A stretch of DNA of 64,000 nucleotides, taken from Chitinophaga rhizosphaerae (GTDB lineage Bacteria > Bacteroidota > Bacteroidia > Chitinophagales > Chitinophagaceae). The DNA lies in NCBI RefSeq assembly GCF_003958645.1, contig NZ_RXLO01000002.1, forward strand, positions 62,001 through 126,000, read 5' to 3'. Each line of letters opens with the position of its first letter. Position 1 is the first letter of the stretch. Below are positions 16,733-24,952 of the stretch, piece by piece. Made by a program: the position numbers and the translations under genes. The notes beneath the pieces were generated by a model. The model had not been told where the DNA came from. It saw nothing but the letters and a program-made list of their open reading frames with translations, and ran no database searches.

Positions 16733-19192
16733 GTGAAACGGACCATGCAACCTAACTATCATGCAATATTCCTATCCCTGTTCGGCACAGCCCTGCTGAC
16801 GGGGTCTCCCGGCGCTTTTGCGCAAAATGTACCCTCCGGCCCAACTGTCCGCGCGGTGATCGCGGACTCCGCATCCCGGCAGGTGCTTCCTTACGTTACG
16901 ATCGGCGTGGTGAATGAACACGGCTCCCCCCTGGCCGCGGCCTATTCCAAAGAGAACGGTACTTTCGTTCTGCAGCTCCCGGGCAAAGGGCACTTCCGCC
17001 TCGTGGTGTCTTCCGTAGGCCACCGCACCCTCCAACTCCCGCTCAATGCCGCACACGGCGCCCCCGCCCTTCCGGATACCCTCTGGCTCGCCACAAGCTC
17101 CCGCCAGTTAGGCGAAGTACAGGTAGTGGCCCACAAACAACTCATCGAACAGAAACCCGGCATGCTCGTCTACAATGCCGGCAACGATATCGGCAACAAA
17201 GGCGGCACCGCGGCCGATGTGCTCCGCAAAGCCCCCGCCCTCAACGTAGACCCGCAAGGCAATGTGACCATGCGCGGCAGCGGCACGCTCCGCATTTTGG
17301 TGGACGGGAAATACTCCGGCCAGATGGCCCGCTCCGCCGCCGATGCGCTGAACATGATGCCAGCCGACATCATCCAGTCCGTGGAAATCGTCACCACACC
17401 ATCGGCCAAATACGATGCGGAAGGCGCTGCCGGGGTGATCAACATCATTACGAAGAAAAACGGCAAAAGCTTCAGCGGCGCGCTGGAAGTAACCGCCAGC
17501 AACTGGGAACAGGCCATCAATCCGCGCGTTTCCTTCTCGCGCAATAAATGGAACATGAGCTTCCATGGGCACTTCCACCGGCTGCAGGATAAATCGGCGG
17601 CCATCACGGAAAGGACTTCACTGAAAGACGGCGCGCCCACGCAAACCCTCTTCCAGGAAAAACGCCAGAACAACGTCATGCCCCACACATCGGGCGAACT
17701 GACCGTCGGGTTCACACCGGATTCCGTCAGCGAGCTCAGCCTCAACGTAAACGCCTGGCTCGGCTCCTGGCCCGACGGCAGCCGGCAAACCACCCGCATC
17801 CGCCTGCCCAACGGCATTTTCTCCGATGCGTATTTACAGGATGCCCAAAAGAAAGAACGTTTCCTCGGAGCAGACATTTCCCTCGGATATAACCGGAAAC
17901 TGAAACGCCCCGGACAGGAATTTACCGCCATGGCGCAGGTTTCCCCGACAGGCGGCAACTCGTCTTACGCCAGCACGCAAACGGCGGAAGACGGAAAATT
18001 CCGCTCCCGCGAAGAAAATTTCAGCAAAACCCGCAACACGGAATACACGCTGCAGGCCGATTACAGCCATCCGCTTTCCTCAGACGGCGCGTTCATGCTC
18101 GAAAGCGGCCTCAAATCCATTTTCCGCGACGCCAATAATAATTACGACGTCTGGCTCTCCGACGCACCGCCGCCCGCAACGCTCGATTTCCTGGCCGACC
18201 GTTCCGACAAATTCAGCTACTCCCAAACCGTACTGGCGGGTTATCTACTGATGAAAATGAAATTCAAACGGGGATGGTACGCCGAAGCCGGCGCCCGCCT
18301 CGAACATACCGGCATGGAAGGAAAGCTCCGCGGCGGGAAAGACGCCTTCAGCAATACGCTCCTCAACTTCGTTCCCACCGCTACCCTTTCCAAAAAACTG
18401 ACGGACGAGCAAACGCTCAGCCTCAGCTACACCAAGCGCCTGACGCGTCCGTACATCTGGGACCTCAATCCCAATGCAGACGCCAGCGATCCCAGCAACA
18501 TCGTGGTGGGCAATCCTTCGCTACTGCCGGAGATCATGCACCAGGGAGAATTGTCGTACGGATTTACGCCTTCATCCGGCCTCTTCCTCAACCTCGCCGC
18601 CTTCTACAAACAAACCGATCAATCCATCTTCGACCTTACCACTACAAACGATAACGGCGTCGCTACCACGCAAAAGCAAAACCTGGCCGGTAACCGCCGC
18701 TACGGACTGAACCTCAGCAGCGCCTTTAGCATAACGCCCAAATGGAATGTAAACGGGAACTTCAACCTCAACCGCCTCGATTACGAAAGCCGCCTGCTTT
18801 TCATCGTGAGCAAAGGTTGGACTACCGACGTGAACGTGAACACGATGTACAAACTCCCCGGTAACATATCCCTGCAGGCTTTCGGCGAATATTCCACCCG
18901 CCAGGTCACGTTCCAGGGCCACCGCACGCCATGGTTTTTCTATAGCTTCTCCGCGAAAAAAGAATTGAAGGAAACGAAAATGACCGTCACCATTTCGGCC
19001 ATCAATCCGTTCAATAACACCCTCAGCCAAACGGAAGTCATCAACACCGCCGCGTTCCGTTCCAGGGTACTGAACAGGTATTACGACCAGTCGCTCAAAC
19101 TGACGCTCAACTGGGAGTTCGGATCAATGTTCGAACAGAAAGCGCGGAAAAAGATCAGTAACGACGATGTGCGGGAAAAGGGCGGGGAATAA
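16733..19192 (+). CDS. TonB-dependent-receptor-like outer-membrane beta-barrel protein
   Basis: 819 residues. GTG at 16733 gives MKRTMQPNYHAIFLSLFGTA, with a charged n-region; ATG at 16745 is the alternative. After the signal peptide comes a carboxypeptidase-like regulatory domain (about 35-115, VRAVIADSASRQVLPYVTIG ... LVVSSVGHRTLQL), a plug domain (about 125-235, ADVLRKAPALNVDPQGNVT and the VEIVTTPSAKYDAEGAAGVI box) and a long beta-barrel ending in an aromatic-rich C-terminus. It fits the outer-membrane beta-barrel family 3 often annotated as TonB-dependent receptor. No SusD partner or sigma/FecR pair is adjacent. The ligand is unknown. Confidence 0.88.
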   Translation: MKRTMQPNYHAIFLSLFGTALLTGSPGAFAQNVPSGPTVRAVIADSASRQVLPYVTIGVVNEHGSPLAAAYSKENGTFVLQLPGKGHFRLVVSSVGHRTLQLPLNAAHGAPALPDTLWLATSSRQLGEVQVVAHKQLIEQKPGMLVYNAGNDIGNKGGTAADVLRKAPALNVDPQGNVTMRGSGTLRILVDGKYSGQMARSAADALNMMPADIIQSVEIVTTPSAKYDAEGAAGVINIITKKNGKSFSGALEVTASNWEQAINPRVSFSRNKWNMSFHGHFHRLQDKSAAITERTSLKDGAPTQTLFQEKRQNNVMPHTSGELTVGFTPDSVSELSLNVNAWLGSWPDGSRQTTRIRLPNGIFSDAYLQDAQKKERFLGADISLGYNRKLKRPGQEFTAMAQVSPTGGNSSYASTQTAEDGKFRSREENFSKTRNTEYTLQADYSHPLSSDGAFMLESGLKSIFRDANNNYDVWLSDAPPPATLDFLADRSDKFSYSQTVLAGYLLMKMKFKRGWYAEAGARLEHTGMEGKLRGGKDAFSNTLLNFVPTATLSKKLTDEQTLSLSYTKRLTRPYIWDLNPNADASDPSNIVVGNPSLLPEIMHQGELSYGFTPSSGLFLNLAAFYKQTDQSIFDLTTTNDNGVATTQKQNLAGNRRYGLNLSSAFSITPKWNVNGNFNLNRLDYESRLLFIVSKGWTTDVNVNTMYKLPGNISLQAFGEYSTRQVTFQGHRTPWFFYSFSAKKELKETKMTVTISAINPFNNTLSQTEVINTAAFRSRVLNRYYDQSLKLTLNWEFGSMFEQKARKKISNDDVREKGGE

Positions 19193-19215
19193 CCGCAACC
19201 TGTAAATCATAAAGA

Positions 19216-19247
19216 AAAACGCCGTTGATGCCTATTCAACGGCGTTT
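19216..19247. terminator. Bidirectional terminator between convergent genes
   Basis: AAAACGCCGTTGA, loop TGCCTAT, TCAACGGCGTTTT: a 13-bp stem with A- and T-tracts, placed between the barrel protein stop (19192) and the PepSY stop (19252). It can serve both. Confidence 0.9.
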
Positions 19248-19251
19248 TCTT

Positions 19252-20412
19252 TTATGAGGCTACGGCCTGCTGTGGCCGGTTTGCAGGTTTCTTTCTTTTC
19301 TGTTTCTTCTTCTTCCCCCACCAGATGATAAACCCGGTGATGGGTAAACTGGCGGCGATGAGCGCACCGATGCAATAAATGATTTTAGAAGGGATGCCCC
19401 AGATCAGGCCAACGTGGAGGGAATAATTCATCCGGCGGAGCTTGTCGCCGAGGTTGGCATCGTCGTAAGGCATCACGTCTACCCCTCCGCCTTCCAGCTT
19501 GGCGCCTGTATATTGATCGAAGTAATGGCCCTGATAATAAGCGCCTTCCATATTGGTGTACACGTAGATCGATGCGTCTCTTTCATCGTCTTCCGGGATG
19601 CCCATGAGAAGCGCGGCGCTTTTGGGCGCGGCGTATTCGTTCACCGAACGGCGCCACACATCGTCTACCACCTGCCACTTCGGCAATGCATGGGTGTTCG
19701 TGGTGTCTGACGGCGGCTGATAATATTCAGGCATGGCCTTTCCACCGGAAGCGAGCCAGTAAGACGGCTTTTGCACCCATCCGAGCCCCATGTACATACC
19801 CGTGTAGGCCATGATGAGCGTAACGGGAAGCGTGTAAAAGCCCAGTACGTTATGCAGGTCGTAATTGACGCGTTTGATCTTTGCTGTCCATTTGATGGAA
19901 AAAGCGTTCCTGATGTTGTGGCGGTTCCATTTCTTCGGCCACCAAAGCACCAGGCCTGTTAACAGCAGGAAGAAAAAAATGAGCGTACTGTACAGTACGA
20001 TCTTCGTTCCCACTTCATGCGGCAGCCACAAGTGAACATGGCCCATTTCCACCCAGGTGATAAAGTCGTGCTTGTGCACGATACCGTTAACCTTTCCGGT
20101 GTAGGGATTGACGTACACCACCGAATCGGAATGGAACGTCACTTCCGCGGCGTGCCCCGGCACGTGGTACTGGATGCCGTGGACGTGCATCCCCGGCATC
20201 ACGGCCTCCGCAGCCGGGATCAGTACCGATGGCGGCAGCTGCTTTGCGCCGGCGGGCGCTTCGGCCCTCCGTTCGGGATAGGCCCAGTCGCGCAGCTCCC
20301 ACTCAAACACCAGGATGGCCCCGGTTATGGAAACGATGAACACGATGGCGCCGGTCACGATGCCCACCCACAGGTGGAACCAGGCGTTGATTTTAGAAAA
20401 TACAGATTTCAT
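19252..20412 (-). CDS. PepSY-associated TM helix protein
   Basis: 386 residues from the ATG at 20412 (MKSVFSKINAWFHLWVG); M at 20436 is less likely. Inner-membrane protein with four helices (about 15-37 GIVTGAIVFIVSITGAILVF, 135-160, 190-212, 345-368) and PepSY-like periplasmic loops. Conserved helix His residues (AWFHLWVG, WVEMGHVHLWLPHE, VNYDLHNVLGF, MNYSLHVGLIWG) fit the PepSY_TM family, to which ferric-siderophore reductase-like proteins belong. A basic C-terminus (KKKKQKRKK) faces the cytosol. It ends the TonB receptor operon, 71 bp after DUF4374, so a role in reducing or releasing the imported metal chelate is likely (inference). Confidence 0.9.
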   Translation of the reverse strand: MKSVFSKINAWFHLWVGIVTGAIVFIVSITGAILVFEWELRDWAYPERRAEAPAGAKQLPPSVLIPAAEAVMPGMHVHGIQYHVPGHAAEVTFHSDSVVYVNPYTGKVNGIVHKHDFITWVEMGHVHLWLPHEVGTKIVLYSTLIFFFLLLTGLVLWWPKKWNRHNIRNAFSIKWTAKIKRVNYDLHNVLGFYTLPVTLIMAYTGMYMGLGWVQKPSYWLASGGKAMPEYYQPPSDTTNTHALPKWQVVDDVWRRSVNEYAAPKSAALLMGIPEDDERDASIYVYTNMEGAYYQGHYFDQYTGAKLEGGGVDVMPYDDANLGDKLRRMNYSLHVGLIWGIPSKIIYCIGALIAASLPITGFIIWWGKKKKQKRKKPANRPQQAVAS

Positions 20413-20483
20413 GGTCGTCGTACATATAAACGACAATTCCCGGCCGTTACCGGGGAATCGTCCAAACCCGTTGCCGGGCGCGA

Positions 20484-21701
20484 TTATTTCAGTTTGTCTA
20501 TTCGTAGCAGGTAATCATATCCACCGGCGATTTCGAGGCCGGGCGTTGCCGCATCCTTTTCTATGTCGTACACCCAGATGTAATCTTTTCCTACTTTGGA
20601 ATTCACCATGATATAGGCGTTATTTCCCTCCACGGTAATGGTTTGGAGCATTTCGCCCTTGTCCAGCGGCAGTTCGGTGAGCTTGCGGACGAGGGCGCCC
20701 TTCGCCAGGTCTACCAGCGCATAGGCCATGATGTGTTCCGCATCGGTACCATCGTCTGGCAGCGCCTTGTATTTCACCAGCGCGCGACCGTTCCCGATGC
20801 CGTACATCGCCACGCCCGCGCCGCCCAGCAGCTGGTCCAGGTTCACGAAGTACGCGGGGTCATATGCCATCGCGCCCTTTTTAATGCGGTAAAGGGCGGA
20901 AGACATGGTTTTCGACAACCATCCCGGGTAAGCCAGCATGTAGTAATCGCCTTTGTGATCGACCGCCGTGGCAGACATCCACATGTTGCCGATCCCCGCG
21001 CCAACAGACCTTCCGTCTTCCAGCTGCTTCACCAGCGTGAGCGTGGGGAAATCGATAATGGCCACGATGGCTTTGGGATATGCGGGATCGGGCCAGTTGG
21101 CGGTATAGGCCAGCGTGAGGTAAAGTTTGCCGTCCACGAAGTCGAGGCTCCGGGCGCCGACGCCCGCATATCCGGCGGGGATCGGGTTTATGGGAAGCGC
21201 TGCGTTGCGGGTGGCCAGTGTGTTGGTGTTCACCACGGAACAGAGCAGTTTGTTCCGGTCGCCGTTGTTGCCTACAAGCACGAGTGTACTGTCGTTCACG
21301 AAGCAATAGCTCGACACGCCCGACTGGTACGTAAACGGCACCTGCCGCACGGTAGTGAGCTGGTTATCCTTGAAAGAGAATTTCGACAGTTTGCTGTTGT
21401 CGGAACTGGTGCTGGGGTAATAATAAAACCCGTCTTTGGCGATGATCCCGTAATCCGCTTTAGACGTCACTTCCACCCCGTTCCCTTTCAAACTGACCGC
21501 CCCTTTCAGCAGCGACTCCGCGCCTACCATGTATTGCGTAGTGTTGGGCCAGGAACCGAGCTGGATCCAGATGGCGAAGTTTTCGGAACCGTTGCCGGGA
21601 CCGATGGAGATCTTGTCGTCGTATTTCACACAGGCGCCGAGCGATACCATCCCCAATACGAGGGCGGCGCTACGGCTCCATTTTGTTATTGAATGATGCA
21701 T
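20484..21701 (-). CDS. DUF4374 lipoprotein
   Basis: 405 residues from ATG 21701, with lipobox LGAC (mature Cys at about residue 22), so an outer-membrane or periplasmic lipoprotein. The rest has beta-propeller-like repeats with short strands and GG/GN turns (FVDGKLYLTLAY, AVDHKGDYYMLAYPG, ITVEGNNAYIMVNS), matching DUF4374. In this phylum DUF4374 proteins sit between a TonB receptor and a PepSY protein, exactly as here (17 bp after the receptor stop). The role is probably to bind the chelate at the cell surface; this is inference from context. Confidence 0.88.
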   Translation of the reverse strand: MHHSITKWSRSAALVLGMVSLGACVKYDDKISIGPGNGSENFAIWIQLGSWPNTTQYMVGAESLLKGAVSLKGNGVEVTSKADYGIIAKDGFYYYPSTSSDNSKLSKFSFKDNQLTTVRQVPFTYQSGVSSYCFVNDSTLVLVGNNGDRNKLLCSVVNTNTLATRNAALPINPIPAGYAGVGARSLDFVDGKLYLTLAYTANWPDPAYPKAIVAIIDFPTLTLVKQLEDGRSVGAGIGNMWMSATAVDHKGDYYMLAYPGWLSKTMSSALYRIKKGAMAYDPAYFVNLDQLLGGAGVAMYGIGNGRALVKYKALPDDGTDAEHIMAYALVDLAKGALVRKLTELPLDKGEMLQTITVEGNNAYIMVNSKVGKDYIWVYDIEKDAATPGLEIAGGYDYLLRIDKLK

Positions 21702-21718
21702 ATCGAAAAAAGGTAAGG

Positions 21719-24076
21719 TTAATGAATGAAGTAGCGCAGTTTCACGAAGAAGGAGCGGCCGGGCTTCTGCAGGCGCCAGTTGTCGTACGCGCGCTGGTCG
21801 GTCAGGTTGCGGCATTCCGCGGTGATGTTGTACCGGCCGTTTCGCAGGGAGTACGTGAGCCCGAGGTTTTGAATGTACTGGTTCGGCACTTTCTCGTTAG
21901 ACACGGCGAAGTCTTCCCAGGTCAGGTAAAACCAGTGAACGTATTGCAGGTCCCAGTTCAGCTGGATGCGTGTTCCCTTGCCGAGCAGGCCGTTCTTGCC
22001 GATGCTGGCCAGCGCGTTGCCGAAGAGCCAGGGCTGGTTCGGGATTTTGTTGCGGTAGGAGGCTTCTTCCGTTTCGTCTTTCCCTTCGCCGCGTTTCGTA
22101 TTGTTGATCGAGTGCTGGTAAGTGGCGTTGAGGGTGAGATGGAAGAGATCGCGGTAATCGTACTGCACTTCCGCTTCCGCGCCGGTCACCCGAACTTTAG
22201 AAGTGTTTTCGTAACGGATGACCTGGGAGTTGGACTGGTAGGTTTTCGGGAAAATGAAATCCACCGCGTCGCGGAAGAACCCGCCGCCTTCCGCGTAGAA
22301 CCGGCTGTTACCCCGCTGGGTACCGTAATAGGCGCCGAGGTTCACGTTGTGGCTCGATTCGGGTTTGAGCAGCGGATTGGCGATCTGGTCGTACCCGTTG
22401 CCGAACATTTCGCTCACTTCAGGAAGGCGGTAGGCTTTTTCGTAGGAAGCTTTCACGCCGAAATCGGGCATGATCTTGTACCGCGAAGCCACACCATAAC
22501 CGAAAAAGCTTTTGGTATCGTTGCCGGAAATGTATTCGCCGTTGCCGGTGAGGATTTCCGCCTGGGTGAGCTGCATGCCGTAGAACTTGCCGAAGAAGGT
22601 GTTGGTCCACCGGGCGTTCAGCAGGTTCTGCTGGTAACCGAGGCCTGCGATGTGCTTGGCGATCCTGCCGGGATTGTCGTCTTTATCAGCGACCAGTTGA
22701 TTGTATGTTTTGTTCGACATTTCATCGAACGTATAGTTGAGGTTGAAGGAATGTTCCGGGCTCAGGGTGTAACTGAAATTGGCGCGGGCATAGTTGCGGG
22801 GGCGGTTCACATGCGTCAGTACCTTGACGTTGCTCATTTCCGCCGCGTTGAGGGGCACGCGCGACCCGTCCCAAAAGTAGCGGTAGCCGGTGGTGTCGGT
22901 CACCAGGTATTTGTCTTGCGTGTGCGACGCGAAGATGTTCAGGTCGAGCCCTTCGGTGAAGAGGTTGCTCTTTTTATAACGCAGGGTGGCGTTGAATGCG
23001 TCCCCGTTCTGGAGCGCGGCGCCGTATACGCGGTTCTGGTTAGAGCCGGTCTGGATTTCGCGATCGGTATTGGAATAGCCGGCGCCGAGGAAAAATACGT
23101 CTGCCCATTTCTTTTGCACCACGCCGATCTCGCCCTGCACCATGGTGGAGCGGTACTGGTCGTGGAAGCGGCGGACGTCCCGCAGCTCGTATTCCTGTGT
23201 TTCATCGTTGAACAGTTCGATGGCTTTCATCTTGTAATCGTTGTCGGAATAGTTGAGGAAAGCGCTCACCCGGCCCACGATCCCTGTTTTCCCGGTTACT
23301 TGCCCGGTAACGGCGGCGCGGTGGGTGTTGAAAGAACCGAAGCTGTAGGAGGCGTCGAGGTAATTTTTGATGTTTTGATTGGTAACGAGGTTGACGGCGC
23401 CGCCGAGAGCGTCTGCGCCGAGGGAAACGGGCAGCACGCCTTTATATATCTCCACCCTTTCGGCGAGGTTCACGGGGATGTTGTTGAGCGTCATGGCGCT
23501 GCCCATTACTTCCAGGGGGATGCCGTCGATGAAATAGCGGACGGCGCGGCCGGAGAGGCCGTTGATGGAAAACTGGAAATCGGACCCCGTTCCGCCGGAC
23601 TCCCGGATTTTCACGCCGGTAGTTCGGTTGAGAATGGTGTTCATATCGGCGGAAGAGTTCGCGAAGCGGCGGGTATCGATGGCGTTCACGGCGAAACCGC
23701 TTTCCCTGAGCTGGCGGCTCTTGCCTTTCCCGGTAACGGTGACGCCTTCGCGGGTTTGGGTTTCTCCGGTGAGGGTGATATCGAGCCGGAGTTCGGCATT
23801 GCCGAGCTGGATGGCAAGCTCCTGGCGGGAGAAGCCGAGCATGCTTACGATGAGGGTGTATTTGCCGGGTTTTAACCCGGATATGCGGAAGTGACCGTCG
23901 CTTTTCGTATAGGCGCCGGCATGGGTGCCCTGGATGGTGATCGCCGCATCGGAAAGTGGCTGGCCCGCGGGCGACTTCACCTGGCCGGCGATGGCGGCGG
24001 TATTTTGCGCCCCGGCGCTGAGCGCCAGGCAGCTACATACGATCGGGATTATGAAAAGTCTGATAAGCTTGAACAT
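21719..24076 (-). CDS. TonB-dependent receptor, probably siderophore/heme
   Basis: 785 residues from the ATG at 24076 (MFKLIRLFIIPIVCSCLALS, signal peptide). Carboxypeptidase-like beta-sandwich at about 22-105 (AIAGQVKSPAGQPLSDAAI), plug at about 115-225 (ILNRTTGVKIRESGGTGSDF, VEIYKGVLPVSLGADALGGA), then the beta-barrel ending in an aromatic C-terminus (GRSFFVKLRYFIH). The downstream DUF4374 and PepSY genes mark this as a metal-chelate uptake operon and not a glycan one. No clear Fur box was found in the 175 bp upstream. The ligand is unknown. Confidence 0.92.
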   Translation of the reverse strand: MFKLIRLFIIPIVCSCLALSAGAQNTAAIAGQVKSPAGQPLSDAAITIQGTHAGAYTKSDGHFRISGLKPGKYTLIVSMLGFSRQELAIQLGNAELRLDITLTGETQTREGVTVTGKGKSRQLRESGFAVNAIDTRRFANSSADMNTILNRTTGVKIRESGGTGSDFQFSINGLSGRAVRYFIDGIPLEVMGSAMTLNNIPVNLAERVEIYKGVLPVSLGADALGGAVNLVTNQNIKNYLDASYSFGSFNTHRAAVTGQVTGKTGIVGRVSAFLNYSDNDYKMKAIELFNDETQEYELRDVRRFHDQYRSTMVQGEIGVVQKKWADVFFLGAGYSNTDREIQTGSNQNRVYGAALQNGDAFNATLRYKKSNLFTEGLDLNIFASHTQDKYLVTDTTGYRYFWDGSRVPLNAAEMSNVKVLTHVNRPRNYARANFSYTLSPEHSFNLNYTFDEMSNKTYNQLVADKDDNPGRIAKHIAGLGYQQNLLNARWTNTFFGKFYGMQLTQAEILTGNGEYISGNDTKSFFGYGVASRYKIMPDFGVKASYEKAYRLPEVSEMFGNGYDQIANPLLKPESSHNVNLGAYYGTQRGNSRFYAEGGGFFRDAVDFIFPKTYQSNSQVIRYENTSKVRVTGAEAEVQYDYRDLFHLTLNATYQHSINNTKRGEGKDETEEASYRNKIPNQPWLFGNALASIGKNGLLGKGTRIQLNWDLQYVHWFYLTWEDFAVSNEKVPNQYIQNLGLTYSLRNGRYNITAECRNLTDQRAYDNWRLQKPGRSFFVKLRYFIH

Positions 24077-24251
24077 TTGATTCGGTTCTTGATTCGACCG
24101 GCAAAGGTCGACCAAGTCGGGGGGCGCTTCATGTCGAAAAGGGAAAAGTATTGATCCAATCAGGAAAACTGCTGTTGGAACATGGAATTTGCAGTTCCGA
24201 CGGGATCCGCCGGCCGATCGCAGATACGGGTAACTTTTTTAATTCAATGGA

Positions 24252-24782
24252 TTAGAATAATTTCTCCTGCGGAGGTTTCACGCCTGCGAGGCGGAGGTAA
24301 ACGGTGGTTTGGCCGCGGTGGTGCGTCTGGTGCTCGAACGATTTGGCCATGGCGGCGCCACGGGTCATCTCGAATTTATCGAACAGTTTGATGTTCTCGT
24401 CCGGTTGCACGGTGGTTTTGCGGATGTTGTCGATCACCCAGTCGTAGCCAGCCATGGTGAGCTTGATAACGTTGGCTTTCGACTTATCGGTTACTTTTTC
24501 GGATTCCCCGAAACCCACGGGACTTTGCACGCCCAGTGCGGCGGCGGTCAGGCCATAATTGGCGTCTGTGATGTGCAGCATCTGTTCGGCGAACGAGCGC
24601 ATTTCCGGGGTGGGTTTGAGGCCGTAGCCGGATTCGGGCATGGCTTCCAGGTATTCTAGCGTGTAGGCTTTGGCCCGCTCCCATTCCCTGGCGATGCCTT
24701 CCGTGGCGGATTGCGCTTGCGCGAAGTTGCCGGTGCCGATGGCGAGGGCGAGAACGGCCAGGATTCGTTTGATGAACGTCAT
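24252..24782 (-). CDS. DinB family protein with signal peptide
   Basis: 176 residues. Four-helix DinB fold with the metal-binding histidines: QMLHITDANY (first His) and SFEHQTHHRGQTTVYLRLAG (His-x3-His). Unlike the cytosolic members, it starts with MTFIKRILAVLALAIGTGNFAQAQ, a signal peptide, so it should act in the periplasm. The family may include thiol S-transferases, but the activity of this type is unknown. It is on the same strand as and 175 bp upstream of the TonB receptor operon; co-transcription is possible but not shown. Confidence 0.88.
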   Translation of the reverse strand: MTFIKRILAVLALAIGTGNFAQAQSATEGIAREWERAKAYTLEYLEAMPESGYGLKPTPEMRSFAEQMLHITDANYGLTAAALGVQSPVGFGESEKVTDKSKANVIKLTMAGYDWVIDNIRKTTVQPDENIKLFDKFEMTRGAAMAKSFEHQTHHRGQTTVYLRLAGVKPPQEKLF

Positions 24783-24952
24783 GACGGATTATTTTGGTGA
24801 TTAAAAACGGGGGGAACAGGGGATTATTGACACTATCAAAGGTAACGAGGTATTTTCATTTGCCGTTGGTCCAGTTTTCAGCAATTTTCCGCTGCGCGAT
24901 GTGTATTTTGACAACGTTCACCAAGTTACTGAATCGATTTAGCAAAACCGTT

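Noticed and set aside
21683..23875. 730-codon open frame on the plus strand opposite the TonB receptor
   Set aside because: Mirror of the receptor gene in a high-GC genome; composition (Val/His/Arg/Gly-rich) and lack of any motif show it is not a gene.
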